A DNA stretch of 64,000 nucleotides from Actinospineispora eucalypti (GTDB lineage Bacteria; Actinomycetota; Actinomycetes; Mycobacteriales; Pseudonocardiaceae), in the NCBI GenBank assembly GCA_014208095.1, contig JACHMT010000003.1, forward strand, positions 310,001 to 374,000, written 5' to 3'. The first letter of the stretch is position 1, and every line of letters begins with the position of its first letter. Below, in pieces: positions 46,815 through 54,214 of this stretch. Under the pieces are notes generated by a model. It made no database searches. It was not told the DNA's origin and saw only the letters and a program-made list of their open reading frames with translations. Position numbers and translations under genes: made by a program.

Positions 46815-46948
46815 GGCAGTCGTTCCAGCTCCGGGCCGACCGGCACTGGTTCCGGCAGCGTCGGTGCCGGGTCCGGCTCGGCCGGGCCGAACCCTTGCCG
46901 GGCCAGGTGGTTGGCCAGTTCGGCGGTGGAGGAGAAATTCTCCGGCAT
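46811..46948 (-). CDS. Possible 45-aa protein downstream of the response regulator
   Basis: ATG at 46948 and TAA at 46811-46813. Helical start (FSSTAELANHLARQGFGPAE), then a Pro-rich tail (PTLPEPVPVGPELERLP). It lies 7 bases after the response-regulator gene on the same strand, so it could be co-transcribed. The ribosome-binding site is weak. Not recognised. Confidence 0.45.
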   Translation of the reverse strand: MPENFSSTAELANHLARQGFGPAEPDPAPTLPEPVPVGPELERLP

Positions 46949-46955
46949 GGCGCGC

Positions 46956-47735
46956 CTACCGCTTCGGTGAGGAGCCGAGGCGGTAGCCGAAGCCGCGCAC
47001 GGTGACCAGCAGGTTCGGCCGGCCCAGCTTGGTGCGCAGCGCGGTCATGTGCACGTCGAGGGTCCGGGAGATGGCCAGGCTGGAGCGGCCCCAGACCTCG
47101 TGCATGATGTCCTTGCGGCTCACCGGCTGGCCGGCGTTGCGGGCCAGCACGGCCAGCACGTCGAACTCCCTCGGGGTCAGCCGGACGTACTCGCCGCCGA
47201 CCGCCACGGTGCGCGCCACCAGGCGCACCTCCATGTCCCCCACCTGCACGAGCTGCTCGGGTGGGGCGGCCGCGGTGGCCCGGCGGCTGATCGCTTTCAC
47301 CCTGGCGAGCAGCTCCAGCGGCCGGACCGGCTCGACCATGTAGTCGTCCGCCCCGCACTGCAGCGCGATGACCACCGAACCGACGTCCTGCCGCCTGGAG
47401 TAGACCAGCATGGGCGCCTGCGTGGCCAGCCGCAGCTCGGCCAGGAAGCTCAGCCCGTCCACTTCGGGCAGCTCCAGGTTCAGCAGCAGAATGTCGGTCT
47501 CTTTGAGCTCGGCCATTGCGGCCCTGGCAGTGCGGCAGCGCAGCGATTCGTAACCGCTCGAGTCCAGCGCCGCCGCCACCGCGTTCGCGGTTTGGTCGTT
47601 GTGTTCGATGAGCAGCACGCGGGTTTGGTGCTGTTGAAACTGGGCACCCGTTGTGGGGTTCCCGAACGACCAGGTCGAAATGTGTCCCGCTGCTTCCGGG
47701 GACAACTCGGACTCGCTGGCGGCCAGCAAGGTCAT
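46956..47735 (-). CDS. Atypical OmpR-type response regulator with a degenerate receiver
   Basis: 259 aa, RBS AGGGAGG upstream of ATG 47735. An N-terminal extension of about 36 residues precedes a receiver-like domain (37-155). The phosphoacceptor position reads ILLLNLELPEVDG, with Asn86 instead of Asp. The acidic pair is EHND rather than DD, and the conserved Lys is replaced (VEPVRPLEL). The C-terminal winged helix is intact: VRLTPREFDVLAVLARNAGQ, HMTALRTKLG, VRGFGYRLG. Phosphorylation-independent control is therefore expected. No histidine kinase is adjacent. Confidence 0.88.
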   Translation of the reverse strand: MTLLAASESELSPEAAGHISTWSFGNPTTGAQFQQHQTRVLLIEHNDQTANAVAAALDSSGYESLRCRTARAAMAELKETDILLLNLELPEVDGLSFLAELRLATQAPMLVYSRRQDVGSVVIALQCGADDYMVEPVRPLELLARVKAISRRATAAAPPEQLVQVGDMEVRLVARTVAVGGEYVRLTPREFDVLAVLARNAGQPVSRKDIMHEVWGRSSLAISRTLDVHMTALRTKLGRPNLLVTVRGFGYRLGSSPKR

Positions 47736-47821
47736 GATCCGCCGTCCTCCCTAGTATTGGTCTCCTACCCCCCGGTAGGGCGGCCGCACGACGTTGAGGG
47801 CCTCGGTTTAAAGGACGTGTT

Positions 47822-48826
47822 CTAGAGCCCCCAGCGCAGAGCCGGGGTGTTCACCGGGGCATCCCACAGGCGCAGCAGTTCGTCGTCCGCGCGGAGCAGG
47901 GTGACCGAGGCGCCGGCCATGTCCAGGCTGGTGATGTACGGGCCGACCAGGCTGCGGGCCACCTCGACCCCGGCCTTGTTCAGCAGCGCGGCCACCTCCT
48001 GGTAGACCACGTACAGCTCGAGCAACGGAGTGCCGCCCAGGCCGTTGACGAAGGCGACCACGCCGCCGTCGCCGGTGAAGTCCAGGTCGGCCAGGATCGG
48101 TTCGAGCAGCCGCTCGGCCACCTGTTTGGCCGCGGCCAGCGGGACCCGCTGGCGGCCGGGTTCGCCGTGGATGCCGACCCCGACCTCCATCTCGGCCTCG
48201 CCCAGCTCGAAGGTCGGCCGACCGGCGGCGGGCACCGTGCACGAGGTCAGCGCGACGCCCATGCTGCGGGAGCCGGCGTTGACCTTGCGCGCGATGTCGG
48301 CGACCTGGTCGAGCGGGCGGCCCTGTTCCGCCGCCGCGCCGGTGATCTTTTCCACCAGCACGGTGGCGCCGACGCCTCGGCGGCCGGCGGTGTAGAGGCT
48401 GTCCTGCACTGCGACGTCGTCGTCCACCACCACCGAGACCACCTCGACGCCGGCCTCCGCGTTGGCCAGCTCGGCGGCCATCTCGAAGTTCATCACGTCG
48501 CCGGTGTAGTTCTTCACGATGTGCAGCACGCCGGCGCCGCCGTCCACGCCCTTGGTGGCGGCCACCATCTGGTCCGGCACCGGGGAGGTGAACACCTCGC
48601 CCGCGCAGGCCGCGTCCAGCATGCCGACGCCGACGAAGCCACCGTGCAGGGGTTCGTGTCCGGACCCGCCGCCGGAGATCAGCCCGACCTTGCCGGCCAC
48701 CGGCCCGCCCGCCCGGTAGATCACCTTGTGTTCGTGGTCCACCCGCAGCTCGGCGGGGTGGGCGGCGGCCATGCCGCGCAGCGCCTCGGCCACCACGTCG
48801 GCCGGGTCGTTGATCAGCTTCTTCAT
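47822..48826 (-). CDS. dhaK: Dihydroxyacetone kinase subunit DhaK
   Basis: 334 aa, GGAGG upstream of ATG 48826. Binds dihydroxyacetone covalently through His; the motif EVGVGIHGEPG places it near residue 218, as in E. coli DhaK. Other family signals are GKVGLISGGGSGHEPLHGGF and VKNYTGDVMNFEMA. It is coupled to the aquaporin gene upstream (3-base gap). DhaL and DhaM are encoded separately at 54215-57342 under the same operator, so the PTS-dependent kinase is complete but split. Confidence 0.95.
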   Translation of the reverse strand: MKKLINDPADVVAEALRGMAAAHPAELRVDHEHKVIYRAGGPVAGKVGLISGGGSGHEPLHGGFVGVGMLDAACAGEVFTSPVPDQMVAATKGVDGGAGVLHIVKNYTGDVMNFEMAAELANAEAGVEVVSVVVDDDVAVQDSLYTAGRRGVGATVLVEKITGAAAEQGRPLDQVADIARKVNAGSRSMGVALTSCTVPAAGRPTFELGEAEMEVGVGIHGEPGRQRVPLAAAKQVAERLLEPILADLDFTGDGGVVAFVNGLGGTPLLELYVVYQEVAALLNKAGVEVARSLVGPYITSLDMAGASVTLLRADDELLRLWDAPVNTPALRWGL

Positions 48827-48829
48827 CGC

Positions 48830-49591
48830 TCACACCTCCGCACGGGCGGGTTCGACCGGCGTGGCGCTGGCGGCCACGCGGTCTGCGCGGGTACGGGAGA
48901 TGGCCACATAGGCCAGCGCGGCCAGCGCACCGGCGAGCAGCTCGGCGGCCAGGTAGACCGGCAGCTGCGCCCACTTGACCTCGCCACCGGCCAGCTGCTG
49001 GACCACCATCGGGCCGAATGTGCGCGCCGGGTTGATCGCCGCGTTGGTCGCCGGCGCCACCGGGATGATCACGGCGAACACCACGAGGCCGATCGCCACG
49101 CCGGCGAACCCTGGCGCCGCCTTGCGGTCGATCACCCCGAACACTGTGAAGACCAGGATGAACGTGCCGACGAACTCGGCGATGAACGCCTGACCCGGGC
49201 CGACCCCGGTGCCGAAGGAAGCCACGCCCAGGCCCACTTCACTGGCCTTCGAACCCAGCACTCCGAGGATTGCCCAGGCGCCGAGCAGCGCCCCGACCAG
49301 CTGCGCCGCCCAGTACGCCGGCACCCGCGACCAGGGAAACTTCCCGGTCACCGCCAACCCCAGCGTGACCGCCGGGTTGATGTGGTTGCCGGAGATGTGC
49401 CCCAACGCGTACACGGTGGCCACCACCACCGTCGCGAACGCGAAGGAGATCATGCCCAGGTCCGCCATGGTGAACGGCGCATCACCGTTGACCATCAACG
49501 TCGCCGGCACCGAACCGACCCCAACGAACACCAGGAACGCCGTTCCCAACACCTCGGCAGCCAATCGCTGCACCAATGACGTCTCGTCCAT
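48830..49591 (-). CDS. glpF: Aquaglyceroporin (MIP family glycerol facilitator)
   Basis: 253 aa from ATG 49591, with GGGAGGGTGG just upstream. Six transmembrane helices and both half-helix signatures are present: HISGNHINPAVTLGL and NAAINPARTFGP. The Arg after the second NPA is conserved. Whether water or glycerol dominates is not certain from sequence, but the partner DhaK and shared operator point to glycerol or dihydroxyacetone uptake. First gene of the glpF-dhaK operon. Confidence 0.9.
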   Translation of the reverse strand: MDETSLVQRLAAEVLGTAFLVFVGVGSVPATLMVNGDAPFTMADLGMISFAFATVVVATVYALGHISGNHINPAVTLGLAVTGKFPWSRVPAYWAAQLVGALLGAWAILGVLGSKASEVGLGVASFGTGVGPGQAFIAEFVGTFILVFTVFGVIDRKAAPGFAGVAIGLVVFAVIIPVAPATNAAINPARTFGPMVVQQLAGGEVKWAQLPVYLAAELLAGALAALAYVAISRTRADRVAASATPVEPARAEV

Positions 49592-49655
49592 GCCACCCTC
49601 CCGCCACACTGCTGGACCTGGGTAGTCGTGAACCCCCCACGGTTCACGAACAGCA

Positions 49656-49670
49656 TTCGACAATGTCGAA
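49656..49670. promoter_or_regulatory. Operator palindrome upstream of glpF-dhaK
   Basis: TTCGACAATGTCGAA, the same palindrome as 54150-54164. In both places it lies downstream of the -10 hexamer, where a bound repressor would block transcription. The IclR regulator between the two operons is the obvious candidate. Confidence 0.85.
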
Positions 49671-49680
49671 CTGAATGCGG

Positions 49681-49709
49681 ACAGTACGCCAGTGTTGCGG
49701 ACCACACAA
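49681..49709 (-). promoter_or_regulatory. glpF-dhaK promoter
   Basis: On the minus strand: TTGTGT (-35, 49704-49709), 17-base spacer, TACTGT (-10, 49681-49686). The same elements and spacing occur upstream of dhaL. The sequence TGATCTCTTTG upstream of the -35 is also shared. Confidence 0.8.
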
Positions 49710-50048
49710 GCAACTCTTAAGGCAAAGAGATCACTCAACTGCCCCTGTTCAGTGCGGCCCGGGCGGCCGAAAAGCAGGAAAACGATTGCCGTCGCGCTAA
49801 AGTTTGAGGTCAAACAATCTGCCGTTTCTCCCCGATAGACAACCGAAATCGGTAGGTAACCTCAGTGACATGATCAATTGATTGATCTCCGAGCCGCATT
49901 CGAGGGGGCCTCGCCTCGGGCGACTCGCGGTGTGACGGGCCGGTGGGTGACGTGCCCCGGCTACCGCGCCCGTGCATACTGACCCGACACGGCTTCGGCA
50001 TCGTCGAAGACTGTGTTGCCCGTCCGAGGGCGCAGGGAGGTTGGGGAC

Positions 50049-50831
50049 GTGATCCAGGCAGTGGACCGGGCGCTGCGAATCATGGCGGTGCTCCAGGGGG
50101 CAAGGCGCCTCAACCTCGGCGAGATCGCCACGCGGCTCGAGCTCGCCCCGTCCACCGTGCACGGCTTGATCCGCACGCTGATGGCGCACGGCATGGTCCA
50201 GCAGGAGATCGACTCCGGCCGGTACCGGCTGGGACCGCAGACCCTGCGACTGGGCAACGTGTACCTGGACACCCTCGAGCTGCGGTCCCGGGTGGCGATC
50301 TGGGCCGAGGACCTGGCCCGCCGCACCGGCTGCGCGGTACGCACCGGGGTTCTGCTCTTCGACGAGGTCGTGGTGGTCGCGCACGAACCCCGCCCGGACG
50401 GCACCCGGCAGATGGCCGAGGTCGGCATAGTGATCCCGGCACACGCCAGCGCGCTGGGCAAGGTCCTGCTCGCCTACGACCGCGCGGCACTGGCCGGCAT
50501 CGCGGCCGACGGCGACCCGCTGCCGAGCATGACCGGCGAGACCATCACCAACCGGCAGGCGCTGGCGGCCCAGCTGGAAGAGGTGGCGCGCACCGGGGCG
50601 GCCACCGAGTCGGAGGAGGCCGTGCTGGGCGAGTGCTCGGTGGCCGCCCCGCTCGCCGACGCCACCGGCAGCGCGCCCGGGGCGATCGGCCTGGTGGTGC
50701 CCAGTGCCCGGTGGCCGCTGGACGCCGCCACCCTGGACGCGCTGCGGGACACCGCGCGCGCCGTCTCCCGCGAGCTCGGCGCCCCCGCCTGGCCGCCGCA
50801 GCTCGCCCCCCGCCCCTCCGCGACCGCGTAG
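50049..50831 (+). CDS. IclR-family regulator, likely of the glycerol/Dha operons
   Basis: 260 aa, GTG at 50049 with AGGGAGG eight bases before. N-terminal winged helix: IQAVDRALRIMAVLQGARRL, then LGEIATRLELAPSTVHGLIR. C-terminal effector domain: VVVVAHEPRPDG, IPAHASALGKVLLAY. Family members respond to small molecules and often repress glycerol operons in actinomycetes. It sits between the two operons that share an identical operator, which supports control of both. Confidence 0.9.
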   Translation: MIQAVDRALRIMAVLQGARRLNLGEIATRLELAPSTVHGLIRTLMAHGMVQQEIDSGRYRLGPQTLRLGNVYLDTLELRSRVAIWAEDLARRTGCAVRTGVLLFDEVVVVAHEPRPDGTRQMAEVGIVIPAHASALGKVLLAYDRAALAGIAADGDPLPSMTGETITNRQALAAQLEEVARTGAATESEEAVLGECSVAAPLADATGSAPGAIGLVVPSARWPLDAATLDALRDTARAVSRELGAPAWPPQLAPRPSATA

Positions 50832-50875
50832 CCCGTTGGGGCTGCGTTCCGCGGATAGCCGGATCCACTCAGCCT

Positions 50876-50888
50876 GTGATCAGATCAC
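50876..50888. promoter_or_regulatory. Perfect 13-bp palindrome upstream of the secreted protein gene
   Basis: GTGATCAGATCAC centred at 50882. It lies 43-55 bases before the TTG start of the next gene, a position suited to an operator. The cognate regulator is not known. Confidence 0.5.
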
Positions 50889-50931
50889 GGACCTCATGAC
50901 TCATCGGGCGGCCGAAACCTGGGAGAGGTCC

Positions 50932-51255
50932 TTGAACGAGACCCTGAGCCGGCGAGTGCTTGCGATACCCGCGTTCACGTTGTGCCTGCTCGGTGCCGTG
51001 ACCGTGCTCAGCGCTCCCACCGCAGCCGCTGACCCCTCGGGATGCAGCGCGAACACCAACGCCAACCCGGGGAAGTGGCGGGCAACCGAAGCCTGGAGCT
51101 ACTGCGCCACGTACCGAGGGCAGCACCGGGTCGTGGCGAGGTGCACCGACGAGGACCTGAAGCACTGGACCCAGTGGGGGCCATGGGTCGGCGCCGGCCA
51201 GAGATCCGAGACCAGCTGCGTCGAGGTCAACTCGGCTACGTACGAACTTCGTTAG
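50932..51255 (+). CDS. Small secreted protein
   Basis: 107 aa from TTG 50932, chosen because GGGAGAGG lies five bases upstream; ATG 50896 would add 12 residues and spoil the signal peptide. Sec signal: RRVLAIPAFTLCLLGAVTVL, then SAPTAAA before DPSGC. The mature part is about 75 residues with four Cys (positions in GCS, SYCAT, ARCTD, SCVEV), likely forming two disulfides, and is rich in Trp. Unrecognised; possible extracellular binding or inhibitor protein. Confidence 0.7.
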   Translation: MNETLSRRVLAIPAFTLCLLGAVTVLSAPTAAADPSGCSANTNANPGKWRATEAWSYCATYRGQHRVVARCTDEDLKHWTQWGPWVGAGQRSETSCVEVNSATYELR

Positions 51256-51266
51256 CCAGAAGCCGT

Positions 51267-51681
51267 TCACTTCCGGGCGTCGCCTTGCCGTGGCATGCCT
51301 GGGCTGATCGCGGTTTGTGGCCGGCGCGGCAGGTCCCGGGTGCGCTGGCGGAGCCCCTCGAACATCGCCTGCGCCTGCTCGTCAGTGGCGGTCTCCGCGA
51401 CCACGCGCAGCGTGTTGGGCGCGCTGGTGGCGCCCAGATCGCGCCCTTGGCCCGCCCAGCTCCTCGGCCCGTCGCCGAATCGCCGTCGCGCGCTCTTCAG
51501 GATTCTCATAGCCGGCGGCGTGCAGCTTCGGGTCGGGGTTCGGCGGCCAGTCCATCTCCGGCTCGTCAATCCGGTCGCCCGGCTTCACGGATGGGGCCAG
51601 TCCCGCGTCGATGGCCTGTTGCCAGCAGTTGCGGTAGTGCCGCACGGTTTTGGGGTCACTCAACCCGCTGAAGCAGGGCAC
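51267..51681 (-). pseudogene. Frameshifted remnant of an unknown gene
   Basis: Two overlapping minus frames join by a shift near 51450-51475. First frame: SDPKTVRHYRNCWQQAIDAG, then PSVKPGDRIDEPEMDWPPNP and ERATAIRRRAEELGG. Second frame: TLRVVAETATDEQAQAMFEG to the stop at 51267. The first part resembles N-terminal segments of plasmid or phage DNA-binding proteins but I cannot name it. It is in a decayed stretch next to another fragment on the plus strand (about 51669-51762, LGDLATGVGYSLDDIREHLV). Gene debris is the best reading. Confidence 0.5.
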
Positions 51682-51761
51682 GCTGCACCTGGGAGACCTG
51701 GCGACCGGCGTCGGCTACAGCCTGGACGACATCCGGGAACACCTCGTGAACGAGGGCTAGT

Positions 51762-52964
51762 TCACCCGGCCGCGCGGGGCGCGTAGTGCTGTGCCAGCTC
51801 GGCCACCCGGCCGGGCCGGCGTGCCGGCCAGTGCTCCAACAGGTTCGCCATCACCACCTGGCCGAGGGGCTGTACGCGTGCCCACTGCGGCGCCAGCGAC
51901 CGGGCGGCTTCCATGTGGCTGATCGAGTCTTGCCACTCGTCCAGGTCCACGGCGGCGGCGGCCAGGTGCAACCGGTGCCCGGCCTCCCAGAACGCCGGCA
52001 CCCGCCCAACGGCGGGCGGTACGCGACGGCTCAGCTCGACGGCCCGGTCAGGCTGGCCGGCACGGACGGCTTGGTCAACAGCCTGCATCGCGGCAACCCG
52101 GGGGCCGAACACGCCGGCCTCCCCCGTCCGGTCCTGGCCATCGCGCACGGCGGCGGCCGAGGCGACCCGCAACAACTCGTCGGCTCGGTCCACGTTGCCC
52201 CCTCGCGCGGCGGCGCTGGCCGCATTGAAGATCAGCGACCCGAACACCCCAACCTGGTCGGGGTCCGGCGCGGCCAACAGGCCCGGGTCCAGCCGCTGGG
52301 CGGCATGCAGCGCGATGCGTTCCGCCTCCTGGTAGTCGCCCTGTCGCACCAGCACCCACACGAGGTAGCGCATGGCGGCGGCCTCGTCCAGCTCGGGCCT
52401 GGAGGTGTGCGGGGCAATCTGGAGCGCGCGGTGCGCCGCGTGCGCCGCCAGGTCGGTGAGCTGCAACCGCCCGGCGAGTCCGGCCGCCAGCCGGTAGGAG
52501 GTGGCCAGCAACCCGGCGGCGCGCGCCGAGTCGTCCCCCGTGGTGGCGTGCACCGCCCGTCGGGTGTCCACCATCAGCGCGGGCAGTCCGGTGAGCATCT
52601 CGGCGTGCTGGCCGGCCAGGTACTGAGCCCAGGCGACCGACGACGCGTCGGTGAGCTGCTCCAGTGGCAGCACCTCGGTCACCTCGGCGAAGTCGGGCAG
52701 GTCCAGGGCGTGAACGGCACGGCGGAGCTGGTCGGCCCCGTGGGTGTCGCGCTCGGCCGGGCGCATGCCCAACAGGTCGGCGGTGGTGACTCCCAGGGAC
52801 CGGGCCAGCGCGGAGAGCGTGCCGCCCCGAACCGCCTTGCGGGTGCCGCGCTCCAACCGGCTGATCGTGTCCACGGACACCCCGGAGGCGGCGCCGAGTT
52901 CCTCTTGGGTCAGTCCGCGGCCGGTGCGTAGCCGGGCCAGGTTCTCGCCGAGTTGATCAAGCAC
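51762..52964 (-). CDS. XRE-type helix-turn-helix/TPR regulator
   Basis: 400 aa. N-terminal helix-turn-helix: LARLRTGRGLTQEELGAASG, then VSVDTISRLERGTRKAVRGG. The rest is helical repeat (LLATSYRLAAGLAGRLQLTD and similar). Same architecture as the regulator at 42129-43340, and likewise divergent from a set of small proteins. Palindromes GTTGGCAAC (52980-52988) and GGCGTTTTACGCC (52991-53003) just upstream of its start are candidate operators. Confidence 0.85.
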   Translation of the reverse strand: MLDQLGENLARLRTGRGLTQEELGAASGVSVDTISRLERGTRKAVRGGTLSALARSLGVTTADLLGMRPAERDTHGADQLRRAVHALDLPDFAEVTEVLPLEQLTDASSVAWAQYLAGQHAEMLTGLPALMVDTRRAVHATTGDDSARAAGLLATSYRLAAGLAGRLQLTDLAAHAAHRALQIAPHTSRPELDEAAAMRYLVWVLVRQGDYQEAERIALHAAQRLDPGLLAAPDPDQVGVFGSLIFNAASAAARGGNVDRADELLRVASAAAVRDGQDRTGEAGVFGPRVAAMQAVDQAVRAGQPDRAVELSRRVPPAVGRVPAFWEAGHRLHLAAAAVDLDEWQDSISHMEAARSLAPQWARVQPLGQVVMANLLEHWPARRPGRVAELAQHYAPRAAG

Positions 52965-52979
52965 TCAACCAGGCCTTTC

Positions 52980-53003
52980 GTTGGCAACTAGGCGTTTTAC
53001 GCC
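52980..53003. promoter_or_regulatory. Candidate operator palindromes beside XRE regulator
   Basis: GTTGGCAAC and GGCGTTTTACGCC lie side by side, starting 16 bases upstream of the regulator start. Each is a perfect inverted repeat with a 3-base centre. Autoregulation is plausible. Confidence 0.5.
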
Positions 53004-53045
53004 GGGTCGAGAGAAGGGTACCCGCATAAGCGCCGGTTCAACGCC

Positions 53046-53270
53046 GTGGATTGCCCGTGTTGCTGGCGAAACCCTTGTGACGTGCGCAAACAACCGGGGG
53101 CCGTCGCGTCGCGAGCGGCCGAGTTCAGCACCATTCGCGAGGCCTTGATCGTGACGAGCGCCGTGGTCGCGCGAGCCGAGCACCAGCCGGGACCGGCCGA
53201 CTGGTGTGCACGTTGTGGTCAGCCGTTCCCATGCTCGACGGTCCAGGCGGTGAACCGTGCATCGGCGTGA
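53046..53270 (+). CDS. Small Cys-motif protein
   Basis: 74 aa from GTG 53046 (GTG 53082 would give 62 aa); neither has a clear ribosome-binding site. The C-terminal part is AEHQPGPADWCARCGQPFPC, matching the AEHxP...CxxCxxxxPC motif in the small gene at 43422-43631. With the longer start the N-terminus adds another Cys group (CPCCWRNPC). It may bind zinc. Overlaps the next gene. Paralogous arrangement to the graspetide locus, but no precursor or ligase is present here. Confidence 0.55.
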   Translation: MDCPCCWRNPCDVRKQPGAVASRAAEFSTIREALIVTSAVVARAEHQPGPADWCARCGQPFPCSTVQAVNRASA

Positions 53271-53553
53271 GCAGTACGGGCAGGTCTACGGGGTCCACGC
53301 GATCAAGGCTGACGAGATCAGCGCGACGGCGATGTTGTGCAGCACCTTGAAGAAGGCCGAGGGCTACGCGAAGGAACTCAGCACCGACCCGGGCGTGCTC
53401 GCTGCCGCCGTGACCCGCTACATCGTGGATGAGCAGGGCCGGCGGACCGCCGTCGTGCTGTACGTGGACGGCAAGGCGCAGAACGTGCCGTGGATCAGCA
53501 ACGACCGGCGCGTGCTGGCCAACGGGTGGTCCCCGAACCACGGCGTCAAGTGA
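53257..53553 (+). CDS. Unknown 98-aa protein
   Basis: GTG at 53257 overlaps the previous gene by 14 bases. Predicted alpha/beta: HAIKADEISATAMLCSTLKK, TDPGVLAAAVTRYIVDEQGR, then TAVVLYVDGKAQNVPWI. Soluble, no motifs I recognise. It is coupled to the next gene by a GTGA overlap. The operon with a Cys-motif protein and a membrane protein under a divergent XRE regulator suggests an accessory or mobile-element function. Confidence 0.6.
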   Translation: MHRREQYGQVYGVHAIKADEISATAMLCSTLKKAEGYAKELSTDPGVLAAAVTRYIVDEQGRRTAVVLYVDGKAQNVPWISNDRRVLANGWSPNHGVK

Positions 53554-53759
53554 CCTGCCGACGCCCCTTGATCAGCCGGGCCACCCGGCGCCAGCTCGCG
53601 CTCACCGGTACCGCGCTGGCCTTGATGTCGGCGGTGTTCGGCACCTTGACCTACGGCGCCCTGACCGGGAACCTGACCCCGTTCGGCCTCGCGGCCGTCG
53701 TGGTGGCGGTCACCGAGGTGGTGTTCGCGTTCGTCGCGCCTGGCCACTGGACGGGCTGA
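53550..53759 (+). CDS. Small two-helix membrane protein
   Basis: 69 aa from GTG 53550, overlapping the previous stop. After a basic start (RRPLISRATRRQ) two hydrophobic helices follow: LALTGTALALMSAVFGTLTY and FGLAAVVVAVTEVVFAFVAP. Such small proteins resemble spread-type proteins of actinomycete plasmids, but the similarity is only in topology. Function unknown. Confidence 0.55.
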   Translation: MTCRRPLISRATRRQLALTGTALALMSAVFGTLTYGALTGNLTPFGLAAVVVAVTEVVFAFVAPGHWTG

Positions 53760-54110
53760 GCCGCATCGCGACCGAGCACCGGGCTACCTGAGCGGCTCGT
53801 GAGTCCGCCGGGCCGAGGCAAGGTGACGACGGCACCCGGGGCCGGTTGAGGAAGAGTCCGAGTGGGCCGCCGGGCGGATGCGCGCCGTCGGGGCCGAGTC
53901 CGAACACGCGCCTGAGCAGCGGTCATGCGGGCGTGACCGCCACGAACAACGATCAAGGCCAACGCGTCGCGGCCCTACCGCCACAGATGAGATCATCTCG
54001 ACCCCGGGCACCGTGACCCCTCCCCCGCCCCATGCTTCCGCTCGACGCGGGAACGGCCAACCCGCGTAGTCCTGTCGTGTAGTGGTTGATCTCTTTGTCT
54101 CAGGCGTCGC

Positions 54111-54139
54111 TTGTGTGGCGTCCGTCGCTGGCGTACCCT
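54111..54139 (+). promoter_or_regulatory. dhaL-dhaM promoter
   Basis: TTGTGT (-35, 54111-54116), 17-base spacer, TACCCT (-10, 54134-54139). The arrangement matches the glpF promoter in hexamer position, spacing and upstream TGATCTCTTTG sequence. Confidence 0.8.
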
Positions 54140-54149
54140 CCGCAATCAG

Positions 54150-54164
54150 TTCGACATTGTCGAA
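54150..54164. promoter_or_regulatory. Operator palindrome upstream of dhaL-dhaM
   Basis: TTCGACATTGTCGAA. It is the exact reverse complement of the site at 49656-49670 and lies at the same distance from the -10 hexamer. The sequences on both sides (TCAG before, TGTTCGTGAAC after) are also conserved. Confidence 0.88.
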
Positions 54165-54214
54165 TGATGTTCGTGAACTTGGTCCAGCAGCGTGGCGGGA
54201 TGGGACTGAACGAG

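Larger units (their letters stand above)
49592..50048. other. 457-base divergent regulatory region between glpF and the IclR gene
   Basis: Contains the minus-strand glpF promoter and operator (49656-49709), a perfect palindrome GTTTGAGGTCAAAC (49802-49815), the repeat ACCGAAATCGGT (near 49841) and ATCAATTGAT (near 49872). These last sites lie toward the IclR gene and may be used for its own control. No gene is seen. Confidence 0.65.
53760..54214. other. Non-coding gap with the dhaL promoter
   Basis: The first 300 bases (53760-54060) show no gene with good codon bias. The final part holds the dhaL promoter and operator (54111-54164) and a leader to the ATG at 54215. Confidence 0.6.
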
